The notes under the pieces were generated by a model that worked only from the letters and a program-made list of their open reading frames with translations, had not been told where the DNA came from and searched no databases. DNA of 64,000 bases. Source: Ophthalmolycus amberensis. Its lineage: Eukaryota; Chordata; Actinopteri; Perciformes; Zoarcidae. Shown here one piece after another: positions 12,001-46,000 of the stretch. The first letter of the stretch is position 1; the number at the start of each line of letters is the position of its first letter. Location: the NCBI GenBank assembly GCA_024529925.1, contig JAFEUB010000794.1, forward strand, positions 1,185,501 through 1,249,500, given 5' to 3'. A program made the position numbers and the translations under genes.

Positions 12001-13172
12001 TCCTGTCGCTTTGTTTGGTATGCTGAGAGGTGGGAGTTTATGGGAGGTTGAAGCAGGAGCCTAGCAGTAACAATGAACCAGAGGAGAGAGGAGGGGGGCT
12101 GTGGTTTGCTGTGTTTGCTCATGTCTCTTTCCATACACCAGTAAAAGAGGGAGCGCTACATCCTCTGTAGCTCCGTACCTCTCTGGTTGGCTGGCTGGCT
12201 GTCTTGACTTGACTGGGGGGGGGGGGGATATAAATAGCAGTCTTTTGAATAGGATAACTGCAGAGGGAAGGGAATGAGGGTGGGGGAGGGGAGTGGTGGA
12301 GATGGAAGTGGCGCCAGGGAAGATAGGATTGCCAGTGTCTCAAAGTAGAGGAAAAAAAACCGCTGCAGCCACCCATGGTCTCATCTGGTCACTCACTCAG
12401 TCACAAGGATGATCATACTCGGACGCACTCAGAAAAAACAGTGCATTATGGAGGAGAGAGCTGAGGGATGAAATGTATGATTAATTCATGGCCCTGTGCG
12501 GCAGAAGGCCTCTTTTCAGGATTGTTTTTGTGTACTTGCACAGACAAGTGTGCTCTATTCACTAAGTTCATGATAAAACCAATCACTCATAGCAGCTAGG
12601 TTTCTGGTTGCAAGAAGGCGATGATCCCTCTTACTGTGTAGGGACGCCATGATTGAGAACAGGGTAACGCCCACAATTACAAGGGGTGGCTAGCTATGGC
12701 GGTAAGTAGCTGTTTGGGTTTTTGTCGAGACGTGCCAGTCACGTTCCTGAAGAAATTCCTCAGCTGTTCCTAGCTCTGTCGGTATCCCACAACATTGGAG
12801 TTATGCAATATCTCACATGGTCCGTCCTGGTGTTGTATCTAAACTCCAGTATATGACTGAATAGTGTCCCTCTGCTGCTTTTAAAGGGATTGCAGTTTCT
12901 CTTGCTTTTTAAAATAAGCAGATGCTACCGAGCATAGTTTTTAGGGTATTTGGGCAGACCTTGCTCACCAACAGATAAGCTTTTTGCCTCCCACAGCTGC
13001 ACCTCAGCCTGCTGTCCTCCCTCTCATCGTCTCTTTCAGATCAGGGTTTAATGGTTGAAAATCGAGTGCTTGATGTGCCGCTAATGGCTGCATCGCCTGG
13101 CAATGTGTAAATGTGTTTTCAAAGAAACGTAGTGGCCAGTTGCTAACCTTTTCTTCCTTCCCTTTGTTCCAG
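9090..13172. other. Unassigned region upstream of first ankrd11 coding exon
   Basis: No coding gene recognised. It holds an ATA repeat (about 10090-10112), a poly-G run near 12213-12227 and purine-rich stretches. In mammals ANKRD11 has long introns between 5' noncoding exons and the start-codon exon, so some or all of this may be a 5' intron. No noncoding exon could be placed with confidence. Confidence 0.45.
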
Positions 13173-13231
13173 ACGGTTGATGACGATGCAATGGCAGCGT
13201 GAATGAAGCTTGGCGTGGGGAGAGCTGAACG

Positions 13232-34179
<20,948 letters not shown>

Positions 34180-37100
34180 CACTTTTGTGCTCACAAATTA
34201 AGAGCAAACTTTGTCTGAATCACTTCTTCTCAAAGAGACTTCGTTGAACTGAATGAATGGAAAGGGCTAGCAAGTTTGAAAGAGGACTTTACACAGGAAA
34301 AAATTATATTCTATAGAAAAAGAGTAAAGATGAAAAACTTGCTCTGGATTCCCTTCCGTGAAGAAGGAACCCTGTTTTTACTGGGGGGGGGAAGAAAACA
34401 CACAACTTGCACTTTCATCCTCAAAAGTTTTTACGCTTATGTTTGATCAGAGTGGGAGAAGCAGAAACAGTTTTTGCTTCGGGGCTCTGACATCGGAACA
34501 CAACTCCTCAGTGCTCAGTTTCGGTGAGTCAAGGGACAAAGATATATTTTCTGCATTCAATTTTGGTCCCTGCTTCAATAGAACCAACCACTGGGAGGCG
34601 GTATCGGAGAAGAGCTCTCCCAGCAGCGTGGTGCCTGTCCTGAGGGAGGACTGAGGAGAAGCCTCCCCTGTTGACCCAGGGCTCCTGGTGGGCCAGGAGA
34701 ACTAGACCGAGTCCAGCGCCGACCCGGAGGAAGTCAACGGAGCATGTGGTTCTTCACTGTTGAACAGCTGGGATGGACAGACCAGGAAGCTAGAACCAGT
34801 CGCTGATGGTTTTGGGGCTATAAGACCATATACCCGAAGGACACCCCTCTCTGTTCACACTGCACCAGGCAGGCCTAGCTTAACAGTCGTGCAACACAGC
34901 AGAGGGCTAGCGATTTGTGTGTGTGTGCACATCAGGGGCCAGTGTCCGAGAGGAAGAGACTGACCCTGCAGCCTCTCGGCCTGGCTGAACAGAAGAGGAC
35001 AGGCATGGATCTCTGAGGACAGACCGGAGTGTTCCTCAGCCACCCTGCTTGCTCCAAACACAAACGCATCAGACCGCCATGGACTGCAAAAACACCACAG
35101 GACAACCTGAAGAAACAAACATAACGAATGTTGAGATTCAAAGAGACTATTGAGAAAGTGTGCTTTGGCAGGAGGAGAGAGAAATATTGTTTTTGTCTAT
35201 TTCTTTACTTGGGCATTTCATTGTTTCTGAGGAAGTGACTTGAAACACTACAGAGCCAATATTAGTTTAATGGAAAAAAACAAAAGAAAAATGAAAAAAA
35301 GTTGTATTCCGTAAATGATGTACAGTTTTTATATTCGTTAACCAATGTATTCTTGCTGCCTTCTAGATAATTTATTTTGCCACACATTACTGCACAGTTG
35401 TAAATAACCTATGTACTGTAATATCACTCAGTTAAGTGTAAAGAAAAAACATAAAAGAAATAAAAATTACCTTTTTATGTACAGTTCACTTTTGGGCAGC
35501 ACCCCCCCCCCCCCCCCCCCCTTCCCCCTCTCATATCCATGGGCCAAAATGTGTACACGGTTCTGTCAGTATTTGAAAGACTCCAGTGCACAGTTGTATG
35601 ATCCCATCTCTAGATTCAGCCCAGGCTTTGGTAACTCACCTGGGCGTGGATTTCCACAACTCACAAATAGCTGACGGAGAACACCTCTGGATTTAAACCG
35701 GCCTCCCACTGGCCAACCACCACATAGTCCCTCAGATGTAGCAGAATAGTTGTTGAGGATTTATTTAAAGAATAGAGAGAGGATTATTATTCATTGCTTT
35801 ACTACACAATTATATCTGAAAAATTTCGAACCAAGAAAATGCCTTGTTCAGTGAAAAAAACAAATGTACTCATTGTTGGGCAAAGTCACATAGATATATA
35901 CGAGTGGGATGAAAGTGAGAGAGATGTCATTCACGGGCAAAACCATCACGTTAATGTAGAATGGTTTCAAATTCATTTTCCTTGTTTTTAATTTACAAAA
36001 ATTGGGCTGAACTCATTTCTAATCATCACAAAACAACATTTTCTCTAAAACCAACAGGACACAGGTTTTTCATTGCGGGTTCTGTTCTCCCAGCTTGTTC
36101 AGCTTTTCACGTCGAATAGACTGAAGAGTTGTGAAAGCCACCGAACGGTTTCATTCTTTACGGACTTTTAACATCCGTCTTCCACTTTGTCCAAATTTGT
36201 GAGCAGCTTATTGTTTTTAATTGCTGTTCCAACTTTACCCACTGAATGGCACTAGTGTGTCAGAAAACTCGAGAACCTATTTGGCTTTGCATCAGACCTG
36301 TGGCCTTTTACTTGAATGAGTGTTTTTAAATATCCCTTCATAAGGATTCTTATACAACACTTGCATCAGTTTGGTAGTCAATTCAAATATAATAGGCCCA
36401 AGCTTTCAGCCCCAGTCACATTAGACTTCTAATTTTTATCCATGTTTAATTTACAAGGAGTTTGGTTAGTGTTGTCAGGGATTTTAAATGTTCGGTTCCT
36501 TCGTCACATTACTCCGTTTGGGTGGTGGTATTTGCCATAAGCACGTTCTTGTTTCAGTCCCAAGCAGACCAGTTGCAATACTTAAATCTCCTTCGAATGA
36601 ACCAGAACCTGGACAGACAGTAACACAAACAGTGAAGGGGAAAGAAATTGCTCACCGCTGAATAGATCTGGGGGTTTTTTTTGTCCTCAATTTAAAAAAA
36701 CGAAATCCCATTTATAATGTTGATTTGTGATGACTTGTATTGATTCTCTATTATTATTTTTGAGTGGGTCTTGGCTTTGAAAATCTTTCCCAAGCCCACA
36801 CACAGACTGTCCTGTCTGTGTGAGAGAGCTGCTCCTGTATCCTGATGGCAATAGTCTCTGAAACGTTTTAAGTTATTTACACACTGTCGGTCAGCATGGC
36901 TGTGTATGGTATGTCTAGTCAAGTGCAATGGTTGTGGAGGCTGTGCAGACAAGGTGGCTAGATGTATAGTCCTGGGTATTTTTGAGAGATACACACATCC
37001 TGTTTGGTATAGACTTGCATACTTGGATACAAATAGCCAGACATTTGGTTTTTAAACCCCTGTTTGTCATGTTTTCTTTTTTGGTTTTAATTAGTTGTTG

Positions 37101-38545
37101 GTTTCCTACACAGTTTTGGGGGAAAGAGGTTTAAGGGTGTGTTTTGTTCACAGAATCCTTGTGTGTTTTTTAGCTCAGTGTTTGTAGTTTTGAATGTTGT
37201 GTTTATCTTCTGGGTTTTTGTTCCTGTATAAAGCATAAACACCAGTGGCATGTCAATCACGTTGCTTATCGAGCAGAATGTATACCGTTACTATGCCCTG
37301 ACCGACCACGCCCTCTCACTATTGTTTACAAGACATCAAGCGTTTTCCGTTTCACGCATCACCCTTTTTTTTTTTTTTTTAACGGTTTAAGCCCTGCCTT
37401 TGATTTTACTTCTGTAACCACAAAGGCTTGAAATGGTGATGGTTGACACGACTGACGGGCAACTTTCTCCCTCAGTCTGCAGTACACCGCTGCACAGAGC
37501 AATAGGCTAAACACATCCACCCACTTTGATTCTCCGGTGTGAACATTCAACTCACGAACAGAGTGATTTCTGGATAAATTGAACGCAGACACAAATGGGC
37601 ATCGGTCCTCGGACGCATGTAGAGCACTTAGCCGTGGTGATACAGATGCTAGCCTGACACCACCTCAGTCAGCAACATATTACCTCTACTCTCCTCACAT
37701 TCACTCATAATGTTTATTTTAGATGTATTTGTTGTTTTTCTTACTGGACATGAATATACATAATTGCTATTTTTTCATTCTATAGAATCACGATTTCAAG
37801 CCTTTTTTTCTAGGTTTTGTTTGTTTATTTTTTAATTAAAACCCAGACTGTAGCTATTTCTTTGTTCCTATTTTTTTTAGAGTGGAACGTGACTAATACA
37901 AAGCATGGAGAACTACTCTTTAAATGGTGAGAAACAACCTATTTATTATTTTTTTGTTTCGTTTTTTCTGACACCTGTGGTATGTTTTGAGTTGAAGTTG
38001 GTCTCCGCTGTGTAAATTTTCCTCCTTGTAATGCGTGAAAGAGACATACTGTACATAGCTCTGTAAATAAAACCTCCCAGGACGTTTTGCACCCTCCTCT
38101 TTGTACTAGTCTGAAAAATTGCGTAGAATGTGGGGTTCTAACAGCAACGAGCTGCGTGCGCTTGCTGCAGGTGATTATAATGTAACAATGTAACATTTTT
38201 TTATTTGTACAATGTAGTTTATTTGTGTACATATTGTTGGAGCAGCTAAGAGGGGGAGGGGGGGTATATGAGGGGGGTTGTTGATGATATTGTCAGTGCT
38301 GTAACAGAAATCCAGTACTTTCACCTCTAGCTGTTGTTGATTTCCTGCAAAAAAATAGACATAAAAAAAATTTAAAAAAATGTGAGAAACCGAAAATGAG
38401 GATGGATGGGGAAAAAAAGACTAAAACTGAAAAGTAAAAATTCTAAATTGTTATTTTCTACAGTTGCATGTACAGAGAGCGCGAGAACTGCTGTTGTTCC
38501 TCAGAGATTATGTTCGTTAATAAAACTTTGAAATATTACCAGCTG
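34180..38545 (+). other. ankrd11: ankrd11 3' UTR with three candidate poly(A) signals
   Basis: About 4.3 kb of noncoding sequence follows the stop. Canonical AATAAA hexamers lie at 35459-35464, 38066-38071 and 38519-38524. The last sits in GTTAATAAAACTTTGAAAT followed by a TG-rich region, the best candidate for the distal end. The first is in an AT-rich stretch and would give a short 3' UTR of about 1.3 kb. A run of 20 C bases lies at 35502-35521. No coding frame is supported. Confidence 0.7.
35502..35521 (+). repeat. Poly-C run in ankrd11 3' UTR
   Basis: Twenty consecutive C bases about 40 bases after the first poly(A) hexamer. Poly(rC)-binding proteins could recognise this in RNA, but the function is not shown. 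Confidence 0.95.
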
Positions 38546-39540
38546 TCCTCTGGTCATTGATTGTGTCATGAAAAGCTGCATTTTATGCTACCGCAACACC
38601 CAAAATATATACACTCAAGAACAAAGTTGGCTTCATCTGAAACTATACCTTTGAAATATATTCATTTATATATTCTATTTGAAATGTACCATGAATGTAC
38701 AATACATATAGAGTAATAACATTTACCTCAGTCATGACGTGGTGGTCCAAGAGACAAGTTTCTATTAATAGCAGGATTAGGTAATCATGTCTTCAGTGTT
38801 TCACAATCAGAAGGTTTGAAATGCTGCCAGATCCATTACAGATGTTGATCTTATGGCTTGGGGGAGTTTTGCACTCAACACAGAACGTCTCGCACCAAAA
38901 TCTGATTTCTGTAAAAAAGCCCAGATTCATGGACTATAGTCAATATATGGTTTATTTAAACAACTCAATTTGTGTCCTTTATCTTTGCCATTCCATAAGT
39001 CATGCTCGTTGGAGTCCTTTCACCTAAACGATCATATTTTTTTACCAAACCTACTCATGGCATTTACTGTCACAAGGCAGAGAAACATGTTTGTGCTATA
39101 ATTTATCACAGCTACGTAAGTTGTTTCTTAGAAGAATAGAATAGAAATGTACTTTATTCATCCCCAAGGGGAAATTTGTCTGTGGCAGCAGCAAACAGGG
39201 TTACACAATAAAATAAAATATTGGGTATGGAAAATGCACACTATATACTATATAATAAAATAACCGAGCAGGACTTATTGAATTTAAGAAAACAAAGTAA
39301 TAAAAATGCACAGTATATACACTGAATAGAATTGTATTAAATTAATGTCAGGAGACCTCGGCCTCTGCTGCTTTGATTTTGAACATTGTTTTGTTTTTGT
39401 TATTATCCCTTCTGTCACAATATCAACCCTGTATATTAAATTATCTGCTGGGTCACATAGATCCAAACATATGAAGATGAGCAACAGATAACCGTATGCT
39501 GACTTGTGTTTTGTATGACTCAGAGGCCATCCAGAAGTTA
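38546..39540. other. Intergenic region between ankrd11 and slc22a31
   Basis: About 1 kb of AT-rich sequence between the distal ankrd11 poly(A) signal and the GC-rich start region of slc22a31. It contains a reverse-oriented LINE 3' fragment. No other gene is supported. Confidence 0.7.
39132..39335 (-). mobile_element. LINE 3'-end fragment, reverse orientation
   Basis: The sequence AGAATAGAATAGAAATGTACTTTATTCATCCCCAAGGGGAAATTT reads, on the minus strand, as AAATTTCCCC followed by GGGGATGAATAAAGT and a short AT-rich tandem tail. This parallels the LINE end at 7030-7080 (AATTTCCCC...GAGGGACTAATAAAGG). It is a short 5'-truncated copy of a related element. Confidence 0.6.
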
Positions 39541-39670
39541 ATAGGTCGACCCCGCCCCCCTCCTTCCCCGTGCGCACCTGTCGCCGCTGCGTCGCGTGGC
39601 TCTCCGTCGTGCGCGCTCACTGCGCCATAGCCACAGAACCATCTGTTACCGCAAACACACTCGTCTTCAA
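39540..39670 (+). promoter_or_regulatory. slc22a31: GC/CpG-rich 5' region of slc22a31
   Basis: A sharp rise in GC and CG dinucleotides just before the first exon, including GACCCCGCCCCCC (GC-box-like) at about 39547-39559 and CTGTCGCCGCTGCGTCGCG. No TATA box was seen. This is consistent with a CpG-island promoter and 5' UTR; the start site is not defined. Confidence 0.45.
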
Positions 39671-40060
39671 ATGGATTACGAGACGAAGGTTTTCCCTCAC
39701 ACCGGCGGCTATGGACGCTACAACCGAGTCGTGGTGGTTTTCAGCTGGTTCCCCAACTTCGCGGTCATGCTGAATCTGTTCAGCGACGTTTTCTACACCG
39801 TGATCCCGGACTCCTACCACTGCAAACCCGACCCGCGGCTCCTGCCCTCCGCGTTCCTCCCCAGCAACTTCTCCAGACAGGGGTACCTCAACCTCACCAT
39901 CCCCTGGCTGAACGGCTCCGGTCTCAGCCACTGCGAACTGTTCAAGTACCCGCCAAATGCCTCCGACTTTTCCGAAAAGCTCTCCAGGCAGAGGGTGTCC
40001 TGCACCGTGGGGTGGGAGTACGGCCATGTAGCGGGGCTCCACAGCAACTTTGTGACTGAG
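39671..40060 (+). CDS. slc22a31: slc22a31 exon 1: start, TM1 and extracellular loop
   Basis: The first in-frame ATG at 39671 gives MDYETKVFPHTGGYGRYNRV. A hydrophobic segment and a Cys-containing, four-sequon loop follow, typical of SLC22 proteins. The donor is ACTGAG|GTAAGA, phase 0. The frame is open upstream of the ATG but has no earlier ATG. Confidence 0.88.
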
Positions 40061-43000
40061 GTAAGAGGTGGCCTGGAGTAGGAGGAGGAAAAAACTTAAT
40101 ACAAGTTAGTTTATCCACATTTTTTGGGGCTGAAGTAATGCGGAGTACCCACAGCATTGCATTAAAAAAACGCTTTCCCGGATCCAATTCAAGCTCCGGG
40201 TTGTTGTTTTTCATCCACGTGTATTTACCTCACCGCTAGAGTTACTCACACATGTCGCGGTGTTTCTAGAAAGAAACGTTTTTTTGGGGTCGTGTCACTT
40301 TTCACAACTAAGACATTTTCGTATGGCCTTGCAGGTGTTGGTGCTGATCTTCCAGTTTCCGCTCAGTTTGTCTCTGCTGTGAACAAGTGTGGTGATGAAG
40401 ATGGCTGTCCAGTCTATTTGCTCTCACATATCTGCTGTCTGGCACTCTGTTTCCCAGGGTCACACTATAAGAGATCAATCAGGCAATGGACAAATTACTA
40501 TTTCTTAGACTATATAAATAAATATCTGGAATTTAGGATTATAAACTGATGTGTTGACTCAAAAAAAAAAACCATCTCTCGCTTTCAACATCTCTTTTGA
40601 CTTTTAGTTTGAGAGATTCCCAAGCTGAATTGAGATCCTCTTTGATTGTCTCTTCCACACTTTAGATATCACCAGTGTTACAGATGATGGGATTCACTGT
40701 GATCAGCGTCTTGTTGTGTAACCACATGTGTGAATAAGCAGCAGACACATGTTTTATCTCCTCCTCGCTCTGTTTTCCTGGACGTCAGCTATTCAAGGAT
40801 CCCTCCCAGTCTGCAAATATTGATAACGAGTTCTTAGAAAAATATTGTTCAATGTGACCACGAACACCTCTGTCTCGGGACAGTATTTTGTAACACATAA
40901 AGACAACATCAGAGTATTTGGCGTGTTGTCTCCAAACCGCAGTAGTTAGAGGGGGCTGAGCAGCAGCACGGAGTCATTGTGGGTAATTTCCCCTCAGCTT
41001 CTCTTCAGTGTCGTCTGTGTAACATGGAAACAGATCCTGGCAGTGAGGAGACTTTTCCTCGTTGTCCTTCATGACATACTGTGGCGCTGGGAAGTCTGAG
41101 GCCTCCATGTTCCTTCCTGAGACCCTGAACGCCTCCTTCACCAACAGCAGCTTCCTCTGCACATGACGCCGTTTGCTGTGACAAAGGAAAACTTTAGTAA
41201 AGGAAAAGAAAAGTTGAACACAGAAACAATAGTGCTCATCAAATACAGGGGGAGAAGTACAATAATCTAGACCTCTGAGCGGTTTGTTTGTTGCCTTCAT
41301 GTTGGTGAGGATCAGCTGGAGGCCACTCTTCCTCTTTGCTGAAGCCCTTTTCATCAGCTTGGCATATGTTGTTTTCCAATTCCTGCTTCTTCAAAGCCTT
41401 CAAAACCAACTTTTAAAAGACGTTTTCTAAAGTTCACATATAGGTTAATTGGTGTCCTACGCAATGACTCATTTGTGTTGGTTTTTTAAAATATATTTAC
41501 GATTTACTGCACAGGAGTCGCTGCCTGAACTTCTAGCAGGGGCGGACTGGCCAAAGGAAAGTCCGGGAAGACTAACCCGAAGTCATAGAGTTTTCATTGT
41601 TCCGTCGCTGATGTCAGTAGTTAGGGTTTCTGGTGTTGCACACGGTGTAAAATAACCGTGTTATGTGACGAGAAGAAATCCTAAAATCATAGTGACATTC
41701 CTAATACGGGGAAATAGCATGAGCAGTTTAGCAGTGCTCACAAGTGGACCCTCACCACCTGACAGAATATTATCTGAATGAGCTCAAGCTCTTACGCCGC
41801 TGATTGACATTCGATGTCATTCTGATGCGAGTGTACCTTTCTGTTGTATTCTTGTGTTATTGTATTCTTAAAGCACATTATCCTAGTTGGGTATTGTTTA
41901 AAATCATTGATAGGCTACTATAGTGCTACAAACTAAAGCCTCAACGTTGACCATCATGTTGAAAGGACTGGTACCAATCAGGCGTAGAGCTGCTGTCAGG
42001 CTCTACTTTGAGCACTACTAATGTCATACCGCTGTCAGCAGACATCTTAACTCAATCCGGAACGACATGATCTACATTCCTGCTTCCTCACAGAACTCCC
42101 TCTGTGTTTGTGCCGAGTTACATTTATTGTAACTACTAAACCTACTGTTTCTTTTTGTGAACAAATAACACAAAAAGACATGAAACAACATTGAATTCAT
42201 CGTTCTAGCCTTGATATGCATCACTTCTCAATGCAACAGCCATTGTAGTTACAAAAAGCTATTTTAAACACATTGAGTTACACAAAGTGGCATTTTCCTT
42301 CATTGCAATGAACATGGGCGCTTCGGATTATTTTAGATCTCACGTGCACCATCCTGCTGCCGCCAATACTCACCAGAGCATCAGTGTATTAATCCACAGC
42401 CGAAAATATTCCCCAACAAATGCACTATTCACTTCTGTTTGAGTAACGTTTGCTTATTACTCAGCCTTTTATAAGAATTCAACTACACGTATTGTGTCCT
42501 GTTTTTAAAGATGCAAGTCATCAGTGGGCACCAGCTCTATCACTTGATGAAATGTAAACAGGAACATACCAGAATAATCTTTTAACCTTTTCATAAGAGA
42601 AAAGAAAGCGCACCAGTTGGTACAATATGCTAAATGATGCCTGCTAACCGCATGGAATGTTTTTACTTAAAGCTTAAAGTCTCTCTTTAAATTGCGGTGC
42701 TCTGTAGTTTCTTGTTTTTTGTCGAAGTTAATGTTGAGTTGTGTTTTGGTCTGAGAATGTGTCGATGTTCGTCTTTGTGGTCCTTTGCAGTGGGACCTGG
42801 TTTGCAGTGACTTCTGGAAAATCCCTTTGCAGCACATCTGCTTCATGACTGGGTGGATTTTGGGATACATCCTTCTTGGTACATTGTGCGACTGGTAAGT
42901 AATAATCACATTTATATGGAACCTAAAGGGGCTCAATGTTACTTTATGCCACATACTATAATATGTTTTTTCATGGCTTTTTCACTACTAAGAACTTTGT

Positions 43001-46000
43001 GACATGGTCTATTTTGACTTTTTTATGACACACTATACTCTGTATTTTTATTTGACATTACAAACTATATTATGACATTTGTTGACAGATTATACCATTG
43101 TGTTTTTAGACATGCTACACCGTGACTTTTTTCGTCATGCTATATTAATGTTTACTTTATATTCTATATCTTTTCAATCACTTTTTTACACGTTCTACTA
43201 TGACTTTTTTGAAAACGTACAGTGACTTATCAACTGTTTTTTAATGACTTCTTTGATCATGCTATAGTTCGACTTTTTAATGACTTTTTTAGACATACTA
43301 TAAAAATACTTTGTAATGATGATTTCCAAGCTAACATTGAGAAATAAAAAGGACATTTCTATGCCATTTTGAAAAAAAAATAAATATTGCTAATATTTAA
43401 ATATTTTTCTTAATTTATGCAACTTATTTTATCACGAATTACATCCTCACTTATTTGGAATTGAACACTTTGAAGCTCCCTTATTTCACTTGTGTGTGTT
43501 TTGCTCCTGATGAATGAAGTGATGTGACACTAATGTGTGTGTTCAGGCTGGGTCGGCGGAGATGTTTCCTCCTCTCCATCAGTCTGTCCAGTCTGTTGGG
43601 AGTGGCCGTATGTTTATCCAACAGTGTGGTGGTATTTCTGCTGCTGCGTCTCTCTCAGGGCGCCATGCTCGCTGGGGTGTTGCTATCCTCCTATATAGCC
43701 AGTGAGTATCCTCCACGCACATCTACATGTTGGTAATCGACTTCTCCAGGGGATTGGGGGAAATATCAGCTTCCTCAGACACAGCCACTCACTTCTTTGT
43801 TTATTTTAGTGTTCACTTTTGGATTCCCGGGCTTCGTTCTGAGTCGTTTGCTGGCACTGTGTTTATCCAAATGTCATGTTTTTGTTGAATCACATTTCAC
43901 TCTCGTGATTTTTTTACTGTTTCCTTTTTTTTAGTGCTTTACTCACTGAAAACATCTTAAAAACATTAAGATTAAACTGAATAAAAAGGCCCAACGCAGC
44001 TGGCTAACTGGTGAACTAGTTAAGAAAGGTCCCATTGTGCCCTTCCATAAGCAAATTACAAATCCTTCCATCTTGGTGTTACCATCTAACTTTATTTCAG
44101 GAAACAAAAACAACTGAGATTAGACTTTCATTTCCGACGTCTGAAAGTCAAGAACAAGAACTAAAGGAAATAAGCCGGTTTAATGTCAATTTAATGTATA
44201 TGATGCAATTATTTAGCAGACAGGTAATGAACAGTTTAACTTTCTGGTGTTTCCAGGTGATAGGAGATGGAAGACTGTAACAGCATCTCACTGTTCTCTC
44301 ACCAGAGAGATTCATATTTAACTCTTACCTTTTGTAATACTTCTTGTTTATTTGTCCACCAAGGATTAAAAGTACAGGTTTATATATATATATGGTAACA
44401 TGAAATTTGGTGGCTGCATGGCCTCAGCATCTCTGGCTAAACCACATGTAATCTTAAACAGTATATTATGTAAAGAGAGGCTGTAGATAAATGTAAACGC
44501 ATAATCTCCTAATTTCTTTATGACCTGTAAAAAAGACGTGCGTTTAGCTTTCGTCTTTGAGTCTCTGATAACATAAAGAATAGTTGAATTACTTTCATCA
44601 GATCATATCAGTCAAGACAAATGGTAGTTTAATATTTCCAACTTTTGTTATTGTGTTAAAACTTAAAAACAAGGCCTATTCATGGTAGTTGAAAAGCAGA
44701 TGTTTTCTCCTCTTGAGATTCCACTGGAAGGCCTTTGATAATGGAAAACCCAAGCCAATTCAAAACGATGGCTACTGCTGCTTCGTCTTAGTCCTCTCTT
44801 CTGCTTCACGGTTCCTAACTGCATGAAGCCTGTGAGTCTGCAGTTATGATTTAAACTAAAATAATTCAGACTGGCTCCAGAACTTTTAATCCATGCCCAT
44901 GTCTCTGATTTGTTCAGCACTTAACAAAAATGACTATTACGTCTGAATACCGGACTACGTAACTACGGCCTCTCAGGAGACTTTTTATTGCTTTGAACTT
45001 GGAGGACATACTGGAGGCTGAAATACACCGACCTGGAGTTCAAAAAATGTACCGGCTAAAGCGTTATGATGTTCTTATACAAGAAAATGATTATTCAAAA
45101 ATACTTTCGTGAGGAGGCTGAATATTTTGACAAAAATATTACAGTTCAGTCCAGTGAACACTCAAGATAGTTGCATCGTACAAATTAATACATATTCAAT
45201 GATTTGAATCCCTGGTCACGTTGCAGCAGAATTAGATCATTTTCACGATCATACAAATGGTTGAACTACTTTCCGTGAATTCAGTGCACAAAGGAAACGA
45301 AGGAGCTACTAACAGCATGCGAACAACTTTACAATTCAAACAAATTGTGGATTGTGATAAAACAAATTTGTGAACACCCAAGAAAACAACAATAACTTTT
45401 AACTCTGGGGGAAACCTTTTTTATGTGAAGTTTAAATACTTAAGATTACAGTCCTGGTTGATTTGGTGACAGCCGCGGTAACAGCCAGTGTGGCTTAAAA
45501 CTACAGGAAACACTCCTTGAGCAGCTCCATCAGAAATACAACAAACTCGCACTGGTTTAATGCGTCAGTCAATAATCATGGCAAACAGGAGCTGATTTTG
45601 GTGAGCAAAGTAGTTTCTGAAACTGTCTAAAACAAGAGTGAAGCAACATCTAAATGTAATTACATTAACATTTGTAGAAACTGCACATTCCTGCGTGGGA
45701 GGTGGTGGTACTAGGTGGTGACCTCATCTGAAGCACACACACACACACACACACATTCTTCTGCGAGGTCAGGGCTAGATTGAGTCCAGATTTAGTTTTT
45801 GTAGTTCATGCTGATGTTGGGATGGGCGGGATGAGGGCCTGAGAGAAATGTTTCTCAGCGATGTGCTGCCAGTGCTGCTCCTCCACAGGGAGGAGAAAAC
45901 AATAGCGGGACGGAACCAAAGGCAAGGAAGTGAGCAGGAAGTGAACTCCTCATTTTCCTTTTCTCTCGCCTCACAGGGAGGAAATGTGGAAAGAGAATCA

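Noticed and set aside
39596..39670. In-frame N-terminal extension of slc22a31
   Set aside because: The open frame begins at a GTG with no upstream ATG; the first ATG at 39671 gives the family-like N-terminus.
41539..41590. GGGGCGGACTGGCC sequence resembling a fish transposon end
   Set aside because: Only the first 14 or so bases look familiar, and no opposite end or target duplication was found.
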